Shown in pieces: positions 16,852 through 25,995 of a DNA stretch of 64,000 nucleotides. A program made the translations under genes and the position numbers. The stretch lies in the NCBI RefSeq assembly GCF_000429705.1, contig NZ_AUCJ01000010.1, positions 124,001 through 188,000 of the forward strand, given 5' to 3'. Below the pieces are notes generated by a model. The model was not told where the DNA came from. It worked only from the letters and a program-made list of their open reading frames with translations, and ran no database searches. The first letter of the stretch is position 1. Each line of letters begins with the position of its first letter. The DNA is from Alteribacter aurantiacus DSM 18675. GTDB taxonomy: Bacteria; Bacillota; Bacilli; Bacillales; Salisediminibacteriaceae.

Positions 16852-17832
16852 ATGAAAAAAATGTGGATGACATTATTAGGTGCAACGGTTGTTTTAGCAG
16901 CATGCGGTGAAGGAGAAGAAGCCACTTCTCAAACAGCAGAAGATATGAATGGAGAAGGGCAAGAGGAAGTACAAGAGGAAAGTAAAACAGAAGAGGCGGA
17001 GGAGTTGACGATCACCCATGAATTCGGAGAAACCGTGGTGCCCGTTGACCCTGAACGTGTTGTTGTGTTTGACCTAGGTGTCCTTGATACGCTCGATCAC
17101 TTGGGTGCAGACATTGCGGCAGTTCCAACAGCGAACGTACCGGATTACTTGGAAAAATACCGAGGTGACGAGTATGAAACAGCGGGTACTTTATTTGAAC
17201 CGGATTTTGAAACGATTTATGATATTGACCCTGAATTGATTATCATCAGTGGTCGAGCGTCTGAAGCTTATGATGAACTAAGTGAGATTGCACCAACCAT
17301 ATTCTTAGGTGTGGATACGGAAAATTACATGGAATCATTTACTGAGAATGTAACGACACTAGGTGAGATTTTTAATAAAGAAGAAGAGGCTCAGGCTGCT
17401 CTTTCTGATATTGAAGGGTCTTTAAAAGAACTGCAGGACAATGTTGATGCCGAAGGTCTTCTTGTGATGGCCAACGAAGGTGACATTAGTGCGTATGGTC
17501 CGGGTTCTCGTTTCGGTTTGCTTCACGATGATTTTGGAATTAAACCGACAGATGAAGGGATTGAAACGGCCAATCACGGTCAAAATGTCTCCTATGAATA
17601 TGTTGTCGAACAAAACCCGGAGTACTTATTCGTGATTGACCGTGGGGCTGCTATCGGCGAAGATGCTTCTGCAAAAGAAGCGGTAGAAAATGAGTTAATT
17701 CAAACGACGGATGCGTATAAAAATGACCGTATCGTTTACCTTGATCCGGTGAAGTGGTACATTACGACCGGTGGATTGACGTCTGTATCAGATATGGTGG
17801 ATGAAGTGAAAAAGGGAGTCGGTGTAAAATAA
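16852..17832 (+). CDS. yclQ: Siderophore-binding lipoprotein (YclQ type)
   Basis: Extracytoplasmic substrate-binding protein of the importer, anchored by an N-terminal lipid. The 326-residue precursor has signal peptide MKKMWMTLLGATVVLAAC with lipobox LAAC, then an acidic linker of about 35 residues rich in Glu/Gln, then the TroA/FecB-like fold with RVVVFDLGVLDTLDHLG, PELIIISGR and the C-terminal RIVYLDPVKWYITTGG. ATG 16852 follows AGAGGA at nine bases; an upstream in-frame ATG at 16834 lacks a site. The acidic linker fits a salt-adapted extracellular protein (inference). Confidence 0.92.
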   Translation: MKKMWMTLLGATVVLAACGEGEEATSQTAEDMNGEGQEEVQEESKTEEAEELTITHEFGETVVPVDPERVVVFDLGVLDTLDHLGADIAAVPTANVPDYLEKYRGDEYETAGTLFEPDFETIYDIDPELIIISGRASEAYDELSEIAPTIFLGVDTENYMESFTENVTTLGEIFNKEEEAQAALSDIEGSLKELQDNVDAEGLLVMANEGDISAYGPGSRFGLLHDDFGIKPTDEGIETANHGQNVSYEYVVEQNPEYLFVIDRGAAIGEDASAKEAVENELIQTTDAYKNDRIVYLDPVKWYITTGGLTSVSDMVDEVKKGVGVK

Positions 17833-17866
17833 TAGCGTATAGATGGAAACAGGAAAGAGGATGACT

Positions 17867-18532
17867 ATGAAAATAAATCAGATCAATTTATTTACAAACC
17901 AATTAAATGAAATGATAAGCTTCTACCGGGATGTACTTGAATTAAACGTGATAAACGAAAGTGCACAAACGTTTACTGTAGAAGTAGGGACAACGTCATT
18001 AGTGTTTGAACAAGTAGAAGACTCAAAACCATTTTATCATTTTGCCATGAATATACCGGAAAATAAATTTGAAGAAGCTAAGGATTGGATTCAGTCAAAG
18101 ATTCAACTAAATACCGAAAATGATTCAGATGAAGTGTTTTTTGAAACGTGGAATGCTCATGCCATTTATTTCGAAGACCCTTCAGGAAACATCGTCGAAT
18201 TTATTGCCCGGCACAATTTGAATAACGCGGTTAACCATCGCTTTTCTTCAGATGATTTGATTTCGATTAGTGAAATAGGCGTTGTAGTAGAGAAAGTCAT
18301 TCCATTTGTAAGGAAGTTAAATGAGCGTGGTATTCCTAACTGGAAAGAGGATCATGAAGGGTTAACACCAGTTGGAGGCGAAGAGGGTCTTTTCATTACT
18401 GTAAAGGAAGGCCGTAGGTTTTTCTTTTCACAAAGGAAGGCGGTGTTTTTCCCTTTAGAAGTAAAGGTCCAGGGGATTGGGAGATTCTCGTTTGTTAAAC
18501 ATGATGGAAACGTTACTATGACCCTAAAATAA
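17867..18532 (+). CDS. VOC/glyoxalase-fold protein
   Basis: A 221-residue protein with two vicinal-oxygen-chelate-like modules. The first (about 1-115) is well preserved: INLFTNQLNEMISFYRDVLE, a central VFEQ strand and YFEDPSGNIVEFIARHNL, the typical closing motif with Glu. The second is shorter and more divergent. The enzymatic role is unknown; members include lyases, dioxygenases and resistance proteins. ATG 17867 follows GGAAAGAGG at about six bases; ATG 17861 directly abuts that site. It sits 34 bases after the siderophore-binding gene and probably shares its transcript, but a role in iron uptake is not established. Confidence 0.8.
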   Translation: MKINQINLFTNQLNEMISFYRDVLELNVINESAQTFTVEVGTTSLVFEQVEDSKPFYHFAMNIPENKFEEAKDWIQSKIQLNTENDSDEVFFETWNAHAIYFEDPSGNIVEFIARHNLNNAVNHRFSSDDLISISEIGVVVEKVIPFVRKLNERGIPNWKEDHEGLTPVGGEEGLFITVKEGRRFFFSQRKAVFFPLEVKVQGIGRFSFVKHDGNVTMTLK

Positions 18533-18588
18533 GACCTTCTCATTCCATCTTTATATGATACCAAATCCTTTACAAACGCAAGATCTAT

Positions 18589-18669
18589 CTAAAAAACCCT
18601 CATGTTTAGAGGCAGCTGAAAAAGGTAAAGTACTTTTTCAGTGCCTTCAATCACTGAGGTTTTTTTAGG
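18589..18669. terminator. Large bipartite, probably bidirectional terminator
   Basis: The outer stem AACCCTCA/TGAGGTTT encloses a nested stem GGCAGCTGAAAAAG/CTTTTTCAGTGCC, flanked by A-rich and T-rich tracts. It separates the VOC gene from the convergent FhuF-like gene. Confidence 0.85.
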
Positions 18670-18673
18670 TTGA

Positions 18674-19342
18674 TTAATCGAGATTCTTAAACGGACAATA
18701 CGAACATTTTTGGTTAGCCGGCAGCTCTTTTAACAGGCAACATGTGACTCGTTTGAATTCCGCACTCGATTCATCTAGGGATCGACCATTGAGAAACCGT
18801 TTAAATGGAGAGCGTTTTTTGAACGGTTGCCACACATCGTTTTCAATCAGTGACTGTAAATCTTTACGGGCATGATCTGTATCTAATTGTCCATATATCC
18901 AAAGAACATATCCCCATATGTTTTCCCAAAGGATAAAAGAAGACACACGTCCTTTTTGACTGAAACATTCAACCACATCGTGTCCGTATTCCTTAATTAA
19001 AGCAGATAAATCTTCGCTCATCCGTTTCCTGAGATATCGCTTTTCGATCTGAAAACGAAAATCTCCATCTTTCTCCTTAATATGAATGTCATGAAGGGAG
19101 CCGCTCCATCGTGTTTTATGAGTAGCCAAGGAAAGAAGTGAAGCAAGGAAGAAGCCGTATTTCCTCATAAAGATGGAAATTGCGACACTGTTATTTGGCG
19201 CACACGAATCAGCTTTGACAGCATCTACTAGCTTTTCAAAAGCGTGATTGTCACTCAACACATCCCCTAGTGTTGTGAAACCTGAAGCATCATCCACGAG
19301 GTCAGTTTGATAAATGGTGTAAGCCTTTAGTTTATGCACCAC
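18674..19342 (-). CDS. FhuF-like ferric siderophore reductase, (2Fe-2S)-binding C-terminus
   Basis: Likely reduces Fe(III)-siderophore in the cytosol to release iron. The 222-residue protein ends in the FhuF-type cluster motif CC-x10-C-x2-C (Cys 201, 202, 213, 216). The N-terminal region resembles the IucA/IucC C-terminal/FhuF domain with ENIWGYVLWIYGQL. The start overlaps the 3' end of the upstream ABC ATPase gene by 11 bases, so the two are coupled and lie under the Fur-box promoter at about 20215-20233. The family is clear; the particular siderophore is unknown. Confidence 0.85.
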   Translation of the reverse strand: MVHKLKAYTIYQTDLVDDASGFTTLGDVLSDNHAFEKLVDAVKADSCAPNNSVAISIFMRKYGFFLASLLSLATHKTRWSGSLHDIHIKEKDGDFRFQIEKRYLRKRMSEDLSALIKEYGHDVVECFSQKGRVSSFILWENIWGYVLWIYGQLDTDHARKDLQSLIENDVWQPFKKRSPFKRFLNGRSLDESSAEFKRVTCCLLKELPANQKCSYCPFKNLD

Positions 19343-20159
19343 TTATGACCTCGTGAAGGTTTTCACCGATACAGCGACCTTTTCCATAAGGAATACAATG
19401 GGGTGTCCCGAAAAGAGGATCTTTTGTTACTTGGCAGTCCATATCGAATACGGTTCGAATAAGCTCGCAAGAAACGATTTCTTCCGGTTTTCCTTGAGCG
19501 AACACATCCCCATCTTTGATCGCAATGATGTTATGAGCATAGCGACAGGCAAGGTTAATATCGTGAAGCACCATAACAATTGTACGGTTATGTTTTTCAT
19601 TCAGGTCATAAAGGAGATCAAGAACGTCGATTTGATGTGTCATGTCCAAGTAGGTAGTGGGCTCATCCAATAAAATGATTTCAGTATCTTGAGCCAGTGT
19701 CATGGCAATCCATGCTCGTTGTCGTTGGCCGCCAGATAATTCATCTACTGGACGTTCTTTTAGGCTATCCACTCGGGTGGCTCTCATGGCGTCATCTACT
19801 TTTTTTGTATCTTCCTCCGTCCAGCGTGATAGCCAAGAATGATGAGGGTAACGTCCTTGTTTAACAAGGTCATGAACGGTCAACCCTTCCGGAGATGTAG
19901 GTGATTGGGGTAAAATACCGAGTTCTTTTGCCAAATTCCGAGAAGACATCTTCTGAAGGTTTTTCCCTTCCAAAAGAACAGAGCCTTCCGCTGGTTTAAG
20001 AAGTCGGGCTAACGAACGTAAAAGAGTGGACTTTCCACAGCCGTTACTTCCCACAAACACAGAAATCTCACCTTTAGGGATGGATACATTTAGTTTTTCA
20101 AATAACAAGTTATGATCATAGCCTACGGATAAGTCTCTTGTTTGTAATGAACTACTCAT
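19332..20159 (-). CDS. Iron-siderophore ABC transporter ATP-binding protein (FecE/YusV type)
   Basis: ATPase subunit of a ferric siderophore importer, 275 residues from ATG 20159. Walker A is GSNGCGKST, the signature is ELSGGQRQRAWIAMTLAQ, Walker B is IILLDEPTTYLD and the switch His is in VLHDINLA. GGAGGG lies seven bases before ATG 20159; a TTG five codons earlier is part of that ribosome-site region and is rejected. It probably serves the divergently encoded binding protein and fused permease at 20328-23263, and like B. subtilis YusV could serve several permeases (inference). Confidence 0.9.
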   Translation of the reverse strand: MSSSLQTRDLSVGYDHNLLFEKLNVSIPKGEISVFVGSNGCGKSTLLRSLARLLKPAEGSVLLEGKNLQKMSSRNLAKELGILPQSPTSPEGLTVHDLVKQGRYPHHSWLSRWTEEDTKKVDDAMRATRVDSLKERPVDELSGGQRQRAWIAMTLAQDTEIILLDEPTTYLDMTHQIDVLDLLYDLNEKHNRTIVMVLHDINLACRYAHNIIAIKDGDVFAQGKPEEIVSCELIRTVFDMDCQVTKDPLFGTPHCIPYGKGRCIGENLHEVISGA

Positions 20160-20212
20160 TTTGGATCCCTCCAAATCAATGTTGAGTTTATCTTAGCATA
20201 AAACAGAGGCAT

Positions 20213-20301
20213 ATGAGAATGATTTTCAATATCAAATAGTTCTTTACTTTTTAAAAAAGGGAGAGTACACTGAATTTGTGTTGAGAATGATTATCATAAT
20301 C
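20213..20301. promoter_or_regulatory. Divergent iron-regulated promoter region with two Fur boxes
   Basis: GAGAATGATTTTCAATATC at 20215-20233 lies on the side of the ABC ATPase/FhuF genes, and TTGAGAATGATTATCATAATC at 20281-20301 lies 27 bases before the binding-protein gene. Both fit the 7-1-7 Fur palindrome (TGATAATNATTATCA), the second almost perfectly. Confidence 0.88.
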
Positions 20302-20327
20302 AAACGTAAAAGAGATGGAGGATCATT

Positions 20328-21299
20328 ATGAAGAAGTATCTTATACTTATTGCAGGTGTTTTGGCTCTTACAGCTTGTTCAGGAGAAGAGGACGCAACAA
20401 ATGCGAACGAGCAAAGGGAAGGTGAGCCAGTCACAATTGAAGGAGTCAACGGGGAAGTGACGCTGGATGAACCAGCTGAAAAAGTTGTCGTCCTTGAGTG
20501 GACGTATGCTGAGAATCTTCTTGCTTTAGGCATTCAGCCTGAGGGAATGGCCGATATACAGGAATATCATAATTATGTAAACATAGATGCGGAACTTGAT
20601 GAAGACGTTGTAACGGATGTCGGTGGGAGGCAAGAACCAAACCTTGAGGCGATTGCCGCTTTGGAGCCTGACTTGATCATTGGTGTAAGCTTCCGTCATG
20701 AAGCGATTCTTAGTGAGCTAGAGGGAATTGCACCTACCGTTATTTTTAATCCATACCCAGAAGACGACTCCATTGATTTATATGAAGAAATGGAAATGAC
20801 ATTTAACGAAATGGCAAAGGCAGTCGGGAAAGAGGACCAAGCTGAACAGGTGCTTGCGGACTTGGATGTAAAATATGAAGAAGCGAAAGAAGAGATTGAG
20901 AATGCCGCGTTGGAGACAAGAGACGTGATCTTAACCCTCGCATACTCAGGTCCACAAGCACCTGAAATCCGCGTGTTCACGCCGCATTCCATGGCTTCGA
21001 TCATTCTTGAGCGGATCGGGTTGAATAATGTTCATGAACCGGACCAATTTGAAGTCTTTGGTTCGAGCACATATAACGTGGAAGCTCTTGTAAAATACGA
21101 AGACGCTAATTATCTTTATACAGTGCCTGATGATGATAATATATATGAAAACCAGCTCGAAGGCAATGCGGTTTGGGAAAACCTGAATTTCGTTCAGGAA
21201 GATCGTTTATATGACCTCGGTGAAGATACATGGTTGTACGGAGGCCCTCTCTCTGCTGAAACATTACTCGATCAAATTACTGAAGTAATGGTGAAGTAG
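20328..21299 (+). CDS. Iron-siderophore-binding lipoprotein
   Basis: Captures a ferric siderophore outside the membrane for the downstream permease. The 323-residue precursor has signal peptide MKKYLILIAGVLALTAC with lipobox LTAC, a short acidic linker, then a FecB/FhuD-like fold: KVVVLEWTYAENLLALGI, EPNLEAIAALEPDLIIG and a C-terminal Trp-rich YDLGEDTWLYGGPLSAE. It resembles B. subtilis YfiY/YfmC-type proteins (hydroxamate/citrate siderophores), but specificity cannot be read from sequence. GGAGGATC precedes the ATG and a near-perfect Fur box lies just upstream. The stop overlaps the permease region. Confidence 0.9.
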   Translation: MKKYLILIAGVLALTACSGEEDATNANEQREGEPVTIEGVNGEVTLDEPAEKVVVLEWTYAENLLALGIQPEGMADIQEYHNYVNIDAELDEDVVTDVGGRQEPNLEAIAALEPDLIIGVSFRHEAILSELEGIAPTVIFNPYPEDDSIDLYEEMEMTFNEMAKAVGKEDQAEQVLADLDVKYEEAKEEIENAALETRDVILTLAYSGPQAPEIRVFTPHSMASIILERIGLNNVHEPDQFEVFGSSTYNVEALVKYEDANYLYTVPDDDNIYENQLEGNAVWENLNFVQEDRLYDLGEDTWLYGGPLSAETLLDQITEVMVK

Positions 21300-21304
21300 T
21301 GGTG

Positions 21305-23263
21305 ATGGCGAGTCTTTCGAAAAAGTCCTTTGTCTCACTGACAGGGGGCTTTTTCCTGCTTATTGTATTGTCTGTGATTCACTTAACCCAAGGACAGGCT
21401 CAATATACGTCGCAAGAATTACTGGAACAAGTGTGGGTACCTGGTCGCGTGCAAGATATTGTTTTATCTCTTCGTCTTCCGAGACTTGCAATCGGCATTG
21501 TAGCCGGAGGAGCATTGGCGGTGTCAGGGGCTGCATTGCAAACGTTAACGAGGAATCCTCTTGCTTCAGCCGGAACATTGGGAATTAATTCAGGAGCCTT
21601 TTTCTTTGTCGTCGCTTCCATGATCTTTTTTCCCGGCGTATTAGGTGCTTATCCCTTTTTAACTTCACTATGTGGAGCGGTTTTGGCAGCTACACTTGTC
21701 GTCTTTTTATCTGGTAAGCAAATGAATCCTGTGAGAGTGGCTCTGACAGGGATGATCGTATCGTTATTTTTTGCATCATTGACAGGTGCTCTGCAACTTC
21801 TGTTTGAAAATCAAACAAACGGTCTGTTTCTTTGGGGAGCAGGTACTCTTGTACAGATGAATTGGAACGGGGTTTTATTTTCCGCACCAATTATTGGAGC
21901 CGGATTTATAGGAATTCTCTTATTATCTAAGCCACTCAATACGTTCTCTTTGGGAGAAGACATCGCTGCGTCTTTAGGACAACGAGTGCTAGCTGTGAAA
22001 TTGACCACTTGGGGGCTTGCGATCGTTATGGCTGCTGCTACGGTTAGTGTAGTCGGTCCCATTGGTTTTGTTGGATTAATGGCGCCTCACATCGTAAAAA
22101 TGATGGGGATCAAAGGCCACTTTCAAATCTTTGTTCATTCCTTTTTATGGGGAGCCACTCTCCTTATTGGAGCCGACGTACTCGGCCGGATGGTTCAACC
22201 TGCTCAAGAGATTCCGGTGGGGGCCATGACAGCCTTACTGGGCAGTCCGTGGTTATTGTACTTGGCTTGGAAAACAGCAAAAGCACTCAAGCAAGGAGAC
22301 CGTCAGATGGGAGGAACCCGTGCACCGATGAGGATGAAAGTGATCATTCCGATCCTCGTAGCCAGCAGTGCCGTCGTTATTCTCATTGCCTACTCATACA
22401 ACGCATTAAGTGGTGGGTTTGATTGGTCGGGGTCAGCTGTGTGGACGTTCCGCGCACCGCGAGTCATGACCGCGTTCTTGGTTGGTGTAATGCTTGCAGT
22501 GGCAGGTGTGTTGTTTCAAGGTGTACTTCGAAATCCTTTGGCTGACGCTAGTGTGATCGGCGTGACATCCATGGGAGGAGCAGGTGCCATGTTGCTTTTG
22601 ATTATGTTCCCTGCGCTCCCACCAAAATATTTGCCTATAGGTGCTATGATCGGTGCCATGACGGCATTGGCTATTATTTTGTTCACTGCTTGGAAGAACA
22701 ACTTTCAGCCGATTTTGGTTGCTTTGATTGGGATTGCTATTTCAGCATTTGGGTCTGCAGTTATTCAAATCTTTGTTGTTAAAGCAAACCTTAGTGTTGC
22801 ATCAGCTTTAGTCTGGCTTTCCGGAAGCACGTATGGAAATGGATGGGGAAGTGTTCAAATGGCCAGCTTGTTACTTTTCATCCTGTTGGTACCTGCTCTC
22901 TATTTAACGAGAAACTTGGACGGCTTATTGTTTGGTGATGACGTGGCCCAAGGGTTGGGGATGAACGTTCGTTATGTGCGACTCGGTGCTCTTTTCACTG
23001 CAGTAGCCGTAAGTACAGCGGCTGTTTCTATTGTAGGAACAATCGGATTTATCGGCTTGGTAGCCCCTCATATCGCTAGACGATTGACGGGGTATAAGCA
23101 TTTCCCTCTATTACTCGTATCCGGATTATTGGGGGGACTGTTATTAGTTGTTGCTGATTTTATCGGACGGGTGGTAATTGCACCAAAAGATATCCCGAGT
23201 GGTCTTGTTGTTGCCTTAATTGGGACACCGTACTTGCTCTATTTATTGAGAAAAATGAAGTAG
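21305..23263 (+). CDS. Fused double FecCD-family siderophore permease (FhuB-like)
   Basis: A 652-residue permease containing two complete FecCD modules in one chain, so the usual heterodimer is covalently joined as in E. coli FhuB. Module 1 (about 1-330) has LRLPRLAIGIVAGGALAVSG, RNPLASAGTLGINSGA and the coupling loop VGPIGFVGLMAPHIVK. Module 2 (about 345-652) repeats these as FRAPRVMTAFLVGVMLAVAG, RNPLADASVIGVTS and VGTIGFIGLVAPHIAR. Start candidates are GTG 21299, GTG 21302 and ATG 21305; ATG is preferred, coupled to the preceding stop. The binding protein upstream and the divergent ATPase supply the other subunits. Confidence 0.93.
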   Translation: MASLSKKSFVSLTGGFFLLIVLSVIHLTQGQAQYTSQELLEQVWVPGRVQDIVLSLRLPRLAIGIVAGGALAVSGAALQTLTRNPLASAGTLGINSGAFFFVVASMIFFPGVLGAYPFLTSLCGAVLAATLVVFLSGKQMNPVRVALTGMIVSLFFASLTGALQLLFENQTNGLFLWGAGTLVQMNWNGVLFSAPIIGAGFIGILLLSKPLNTFSLGEDIAASLGQRVLAVKLTTWGLAIVMAAATVSVVGPIGFVGLMAPHIVKMMGIKGHFQIFVHSFLWGATLLIGADVLGRMVQPAQEIPVGAMTALLGSPWLLYLAWKTAKALKQGDRQMGGTRAPMRMKVIIPILVASSAVVILIAYSYNALSGGFDWSGSAVWTFRAPRVMTAFLVGVMLAVAGVLFQGVLRNPLADASVIGVTSMGGAGAMLLLIMFPALPPKYLPIGAMIGAMTALAIILFTAWKNNFQPILVALIGIAISAFGSAVIQIFVVKANLSVASALVWLSGSTYGNGWGSVQMASLLLFILLVPALYLTRNLDGLLFGDDVAQGLGMNVRYVRLGALFTAVAVSTAAVSIVGTIGFIGLVAPHIARRLTGYKHFPLLLVSGLLGGLLLVVADFIGRVVIAPKDIPSGLVVALIGTPYLLYLLRKMK

Positions 23264-23324
23264 CTTCTTTTCTTCCTTTATTCTTTCTGTTCGTTTAAAG
23301 TGAGAATAAAAGGGAGTGTTTCGG

Positions 23325-24074
23325 TTGAGATTTCAAGGAAAAGCGGTTGTGATTACGGGAGCGAGTAACGGCATAGGACGAGCGTTGGCTTTGGCTTATG
23401 GAGAGCAGGGAGCAGATGTTGTTCTTGCTGATATTGATGTCAAAGGTGGGGAAGACACCGTTCAAACCATTGTAGATCGTGGCGGACGAGGTACCTTCGT
23501 TCACACGGATGTAAAAATGGAAGCAGATATTATTCATTTAATGAAACAAGCTGTGGACAAGTATGGTCAAATCGATATTCTTATTAACAATGCGGGAAAA
23601 ACGGTTTTTAAATCGCCTTTGGAATGTACTGTGGATGAGTGGGATGACGTGATGAATACAAACGTTCGCAGCGCGTTTTTATCCACAAAAGAAGCAGCAA
23701 AGGTTATGAAAGAAAATGAAGATGGTGGTGTTGTAATTAACATGGCTTCGACACGAGCGGCTATGAGTGAAGCAAATACGGAGGCCTACGCGGCTTCAAA
23801 AGGCGGGATTGTAGCATTAACCCATGCTTTTGCCGTCTCGCTTGCAGAAGAGCGGATTCGAGTGAACGCCATTTCGCCGGGATGGATTCATACTGGAAGC
23901 CGAGAAGACCTAAGAGAGGTGGACCACATTCAACATTTATCCAAACGAGTAGGGAAGCCAGAAGATATCGTCAAAGCTTGTTTTTACTTAAGCGATTCGG
24001 ATAATGACTTTGTGAACGGTGAAAACATCACCGTTGATGGGGGCATGACGAAGAAAATGATGTATGAACATTAG
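23325..24074 (+). CDS. Short-chain dehydrogenase/reductase
   Basis: NAD(P)-dependent classical SDR, 249 residues. The cofactor motif is TGASNGIGRALA (TGxxxGxG, about 10-20), with NNAG at about 87, catalytic Ser in NMAST and Tyr/Lys in YAASKGG, then ISPGWIHTG. The C-terminus has the usual DGGMT. TTG 23325 is nine bases after AAGGGAG; GTG 23316 lies directly on the site. The substrate is unknown. It follows the iron-uptake operon on the same strand after a gap of about 60 bases without a clear terminator, so co-transcription is possible. Confidence 0.88.
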   Translation: MRFQGKAVVITGASNGIGRALALAYGEQGADVVLADIDVKGGEDTVQTIVDRGGRGTFVHTDVKMEADIIHLMKQAVDKYGQIDILINNAGKTVFKSPLECTVDEWDDVMNTNVRSAFLSTKEAAKVMKENEDGGVVINMASTRAAMSEANTEAYAASKGGIVALTHAFAVSLAEERIRVNAISPGWIHTGSREDLREVDHIQHLSKRVGKPEDIVKACFYLSDSDNDFVNGENITVDGGMTKKMMYEH

Positions 24075-24116
24075 AGTAAAGAGGGAACAGACGCTACGGT
24101 AGGTAGGTTAAGTGAA

Positions 24117-24156
24117 CAAAAAAGGAAAGAGAGACCACGCTCTCTTTCCTTTTTCA
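24117..24156. terminator. Bidirectional terminator between the SDR gene and opuAC
   Basis: AAAAAAGGAAAGAGAG pairs with CTCTCTTTCCTTTTT around ACCACG. A-rich and T-rich flanks serve both strands. Confidence 0.9.
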
Positions 24157-24161
24157 GTGTT

Positions 24162-25085
24162 TTATTTTAAGTCTTCGATTGAATCGATATCCATATATTC
24201 AGGAACGACAAGACCAGTACGAGCGCCTTCAAGGTTTACCCCAAGGTCAACCATGTCATCTTCAAAATCCTCTAAAAGGTGTGCGTGAGTAATAGGTAAC
24301 CATGCAGCAACCATTGCATCTGCTTCACCTGAAGCAACAGCTTGGAACATGTATGGAGCTTCAGTTGGCGTTAGCGTCACATCATAACCTAAGTCTTCTA
24401 GTACTTTTCCGATCATGTTCGTTGAAGCAATTTCAGAATCCCATGCAACGAAGATGAGTTCAATCTCTTCACCGTCAACGGAATCGACACCTTCTGTCCA
24501 TTCTGAAACTTTGTCTTGGTTGTTTTCAACCCATTCTGCAGCAGCTTCTTCTTCCCCTTGACCTTCATTGATGGCCATCATGATTTCACCCATGTCTTCT
24601 TCAGTCCAGTGGAAGTTCTCGAGCACAGAGTATGCTTCAGGCAATTCTTCCTCTAGACCGTGACGAGCGAATGTATGAATATCTTCAGCTTCCCCGAACA
24701 CACCTTCAGGATCTTCAAGATATTTCAGGTCATACGCAGCAAATTTCCAGTGAGGCGTCCAACCAGTAACGACAATCGGTTCTTCATTGTCAATTGCATT
24801 GCCAAGAGCTTGTGTCATGGCAGCACTAGAGCTTGAGGAAACATCCCAGTCTTCAAGATCGTAGGCTTCAACAGCATCTTCAACAGAACTCATGATACCG
24901 GCACCAGGCTCAATGCCTGTAATCGTGTAGTTCATTTCTTCTCCGTAGTTTGTGCTTTCTTCAGTGCCTTCATCGTCTGCACCTGTGTTTTCATTATTAC
25001 CTGTTTCTTCTTCATCTGCGCCACATCCGGCAGCGACAAGTGCAAGTGACATACCTGCTACAATTCCGTACTTTTTGAGTTTCAT
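24162..25085 (-). CDS. opuAC: Glycine betaine-binding lipoprotein OpuAC
   Basis: Extracytoplasmic receptor of the OpuA osmoprotectant importer. The 307-residue precursor has lipobox AAGC after MKLKKYGIVAGMSLALV, then an acidic linker of about 30 residues. The ligand domain shows GIEPGAGIMSSVEDAVEAY, PIVVTGWTPHWKFAAYDLKY and GVFGEAEDIHTFAR first, and FVAWDSEIASTN plus VAAWLPITHAHL last. This is the order of B. subtilis OpuAC, circularly permuted relative to ProX-type proteins. Aromatic GWTPHW residues are expected to cage the betaine trimethylammonium. The long acidic linker suggests salt adaptation (inference). Confidence 0.95.
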   Translation of the reverse strand: MKLKKYGIVAGMSLALVAAGCGADEEETGNNENTGADDEGTEESTNYGEEMNYTITGIEPGAGIMSSVEDAVEAYDLEDWDVSSSSSAAMTQALGNAIDNEEPIVVTGWTPHWKFAAYDLKYLEDPEGVFGEAEDIHTFARHGLEEELPEAYSVLENFHWTEEDMGEIMMAINEGQGEEEAAAEWVENNQDKVSEWTEGVDSVDGEEIELIFVAWDSEIASTNMIGKVLEDLGYDVTLTPTEAPYMFQAVASGEADAMVAAWLPITHAHLLEDFEDDMVDLGVNLEGARTGLVVPEYMDIDSIEDLK

Positions 25086-25152
25086 AAATGACCTCTCCTT
25101 TTATCTATTAATCTATTTTGACTCTTTTAAAAAAGAGTGAAAAACTTGTTTA

Positions 25153-25995
25153 CTACGCTTGTTTATTTAACGTTTGCGTAAGGCGATCGAGGATGATCGC
25201 GAGAATAACAAGACAGATACCGGCTTCAAATCCCATTGCGATGTCATTTCGGCCTACAGCGTAATACACTTGGCGACCGATACCGTCTGTACCAATCATG
25301 GCAGCAATAACAACCATGGATAAAGCAAGCATGATCGTTTGGTTTACACCGGCCATTATAGTTGTTTTGGCCATTGGGAGCTGTACTTTGAACAGCTTTT
25401 GATTTGGTGTAGACCCGAATGAGTCAGATGCTTCAATCATTTCGGTAGGTACTTGACGGATGCCAAGGTTGGTTAACCGAACTGTTGGAGGCATGGCGAA
25501 AATAACAGAAGCCACAACTCCAGGGACGATTCCAATACCGAAGAACGCCACAGCAGGAATCAAGTAAACAAAGGCAGGCATCGTCTGCATCAAGTCAAGC
25601 ACAGGTGTGAAAATACGTTGAACCGTATTGCTTTTAGCCATCCATACACCAAGTGGAACACCAATGACAACAGAGATTAATGTGGCTGTCATAACGAGTG
25701 ATAACGTAATAATAAGGTCATCCCAGTATTCGAGATTCTCGATAAAGAGTAAGCCGAACAAAACGAGTAACGGTAGTCCGTAATTCTTGCTTTTTCTGAC
25801 TAAAAAAGCGGCGAATGCAGTCAACAGGATGATAAAAAGTAATGGTGGGATTGTAGCAAAAATCGTATGGAATATATCATCAGCAATAAATTGAATGACG
25901 CTTCGAAGGGCACCGATGATAAATTCAGCTTTTAACAACCACTCTACAAAGGCTTCAATCCATTCACCTACAGGGATTCTAGGAAACAATTCCAT
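25153..25995 (-). CDS. opuAB: Glycine betaine ABC permease OpuAB
   Basis: Membrane subunit of OpuA, 280 residues, with an N-terminal amphipathic/anchor segment, about six to seven TM helices, and the coupling loop EASDSFGSTPNQKLFKVQLP near 195-215. RIPVGEWIEAFVEWL at the N-terminus is typical of the family. It overlaps opuAA by 17 bases and precedes opuAC by 67 bases, in the usual AA-AB-AC order on the minus strand. Confidence 0.95.
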   Translation of the reverse strand: MELFPRIPVGEWIEAFVEWLLKAEFIIGALRSVIQFIADDIFHTIFATIPPLLFIILLTAFAAFLVRKSKNYGLPLLVLFGLLFIENLEYWDDLIITLSLVMTATLISVVIGVPLGVWMAKSNTVQRIFTPVLDLMQTMPAFVYLIPAVAFFGIGIVPGVVASVIFAMPPTVRLTNLGIRQVPTEMIEASDSFGSTPNQKLFKVQLPMAKTTIMAGVNQTIMLALSMVVIAAMIGTDGIGRQVYYAVGRNDIAMGFEAGICLVILAIILDRLTQTLNKQA

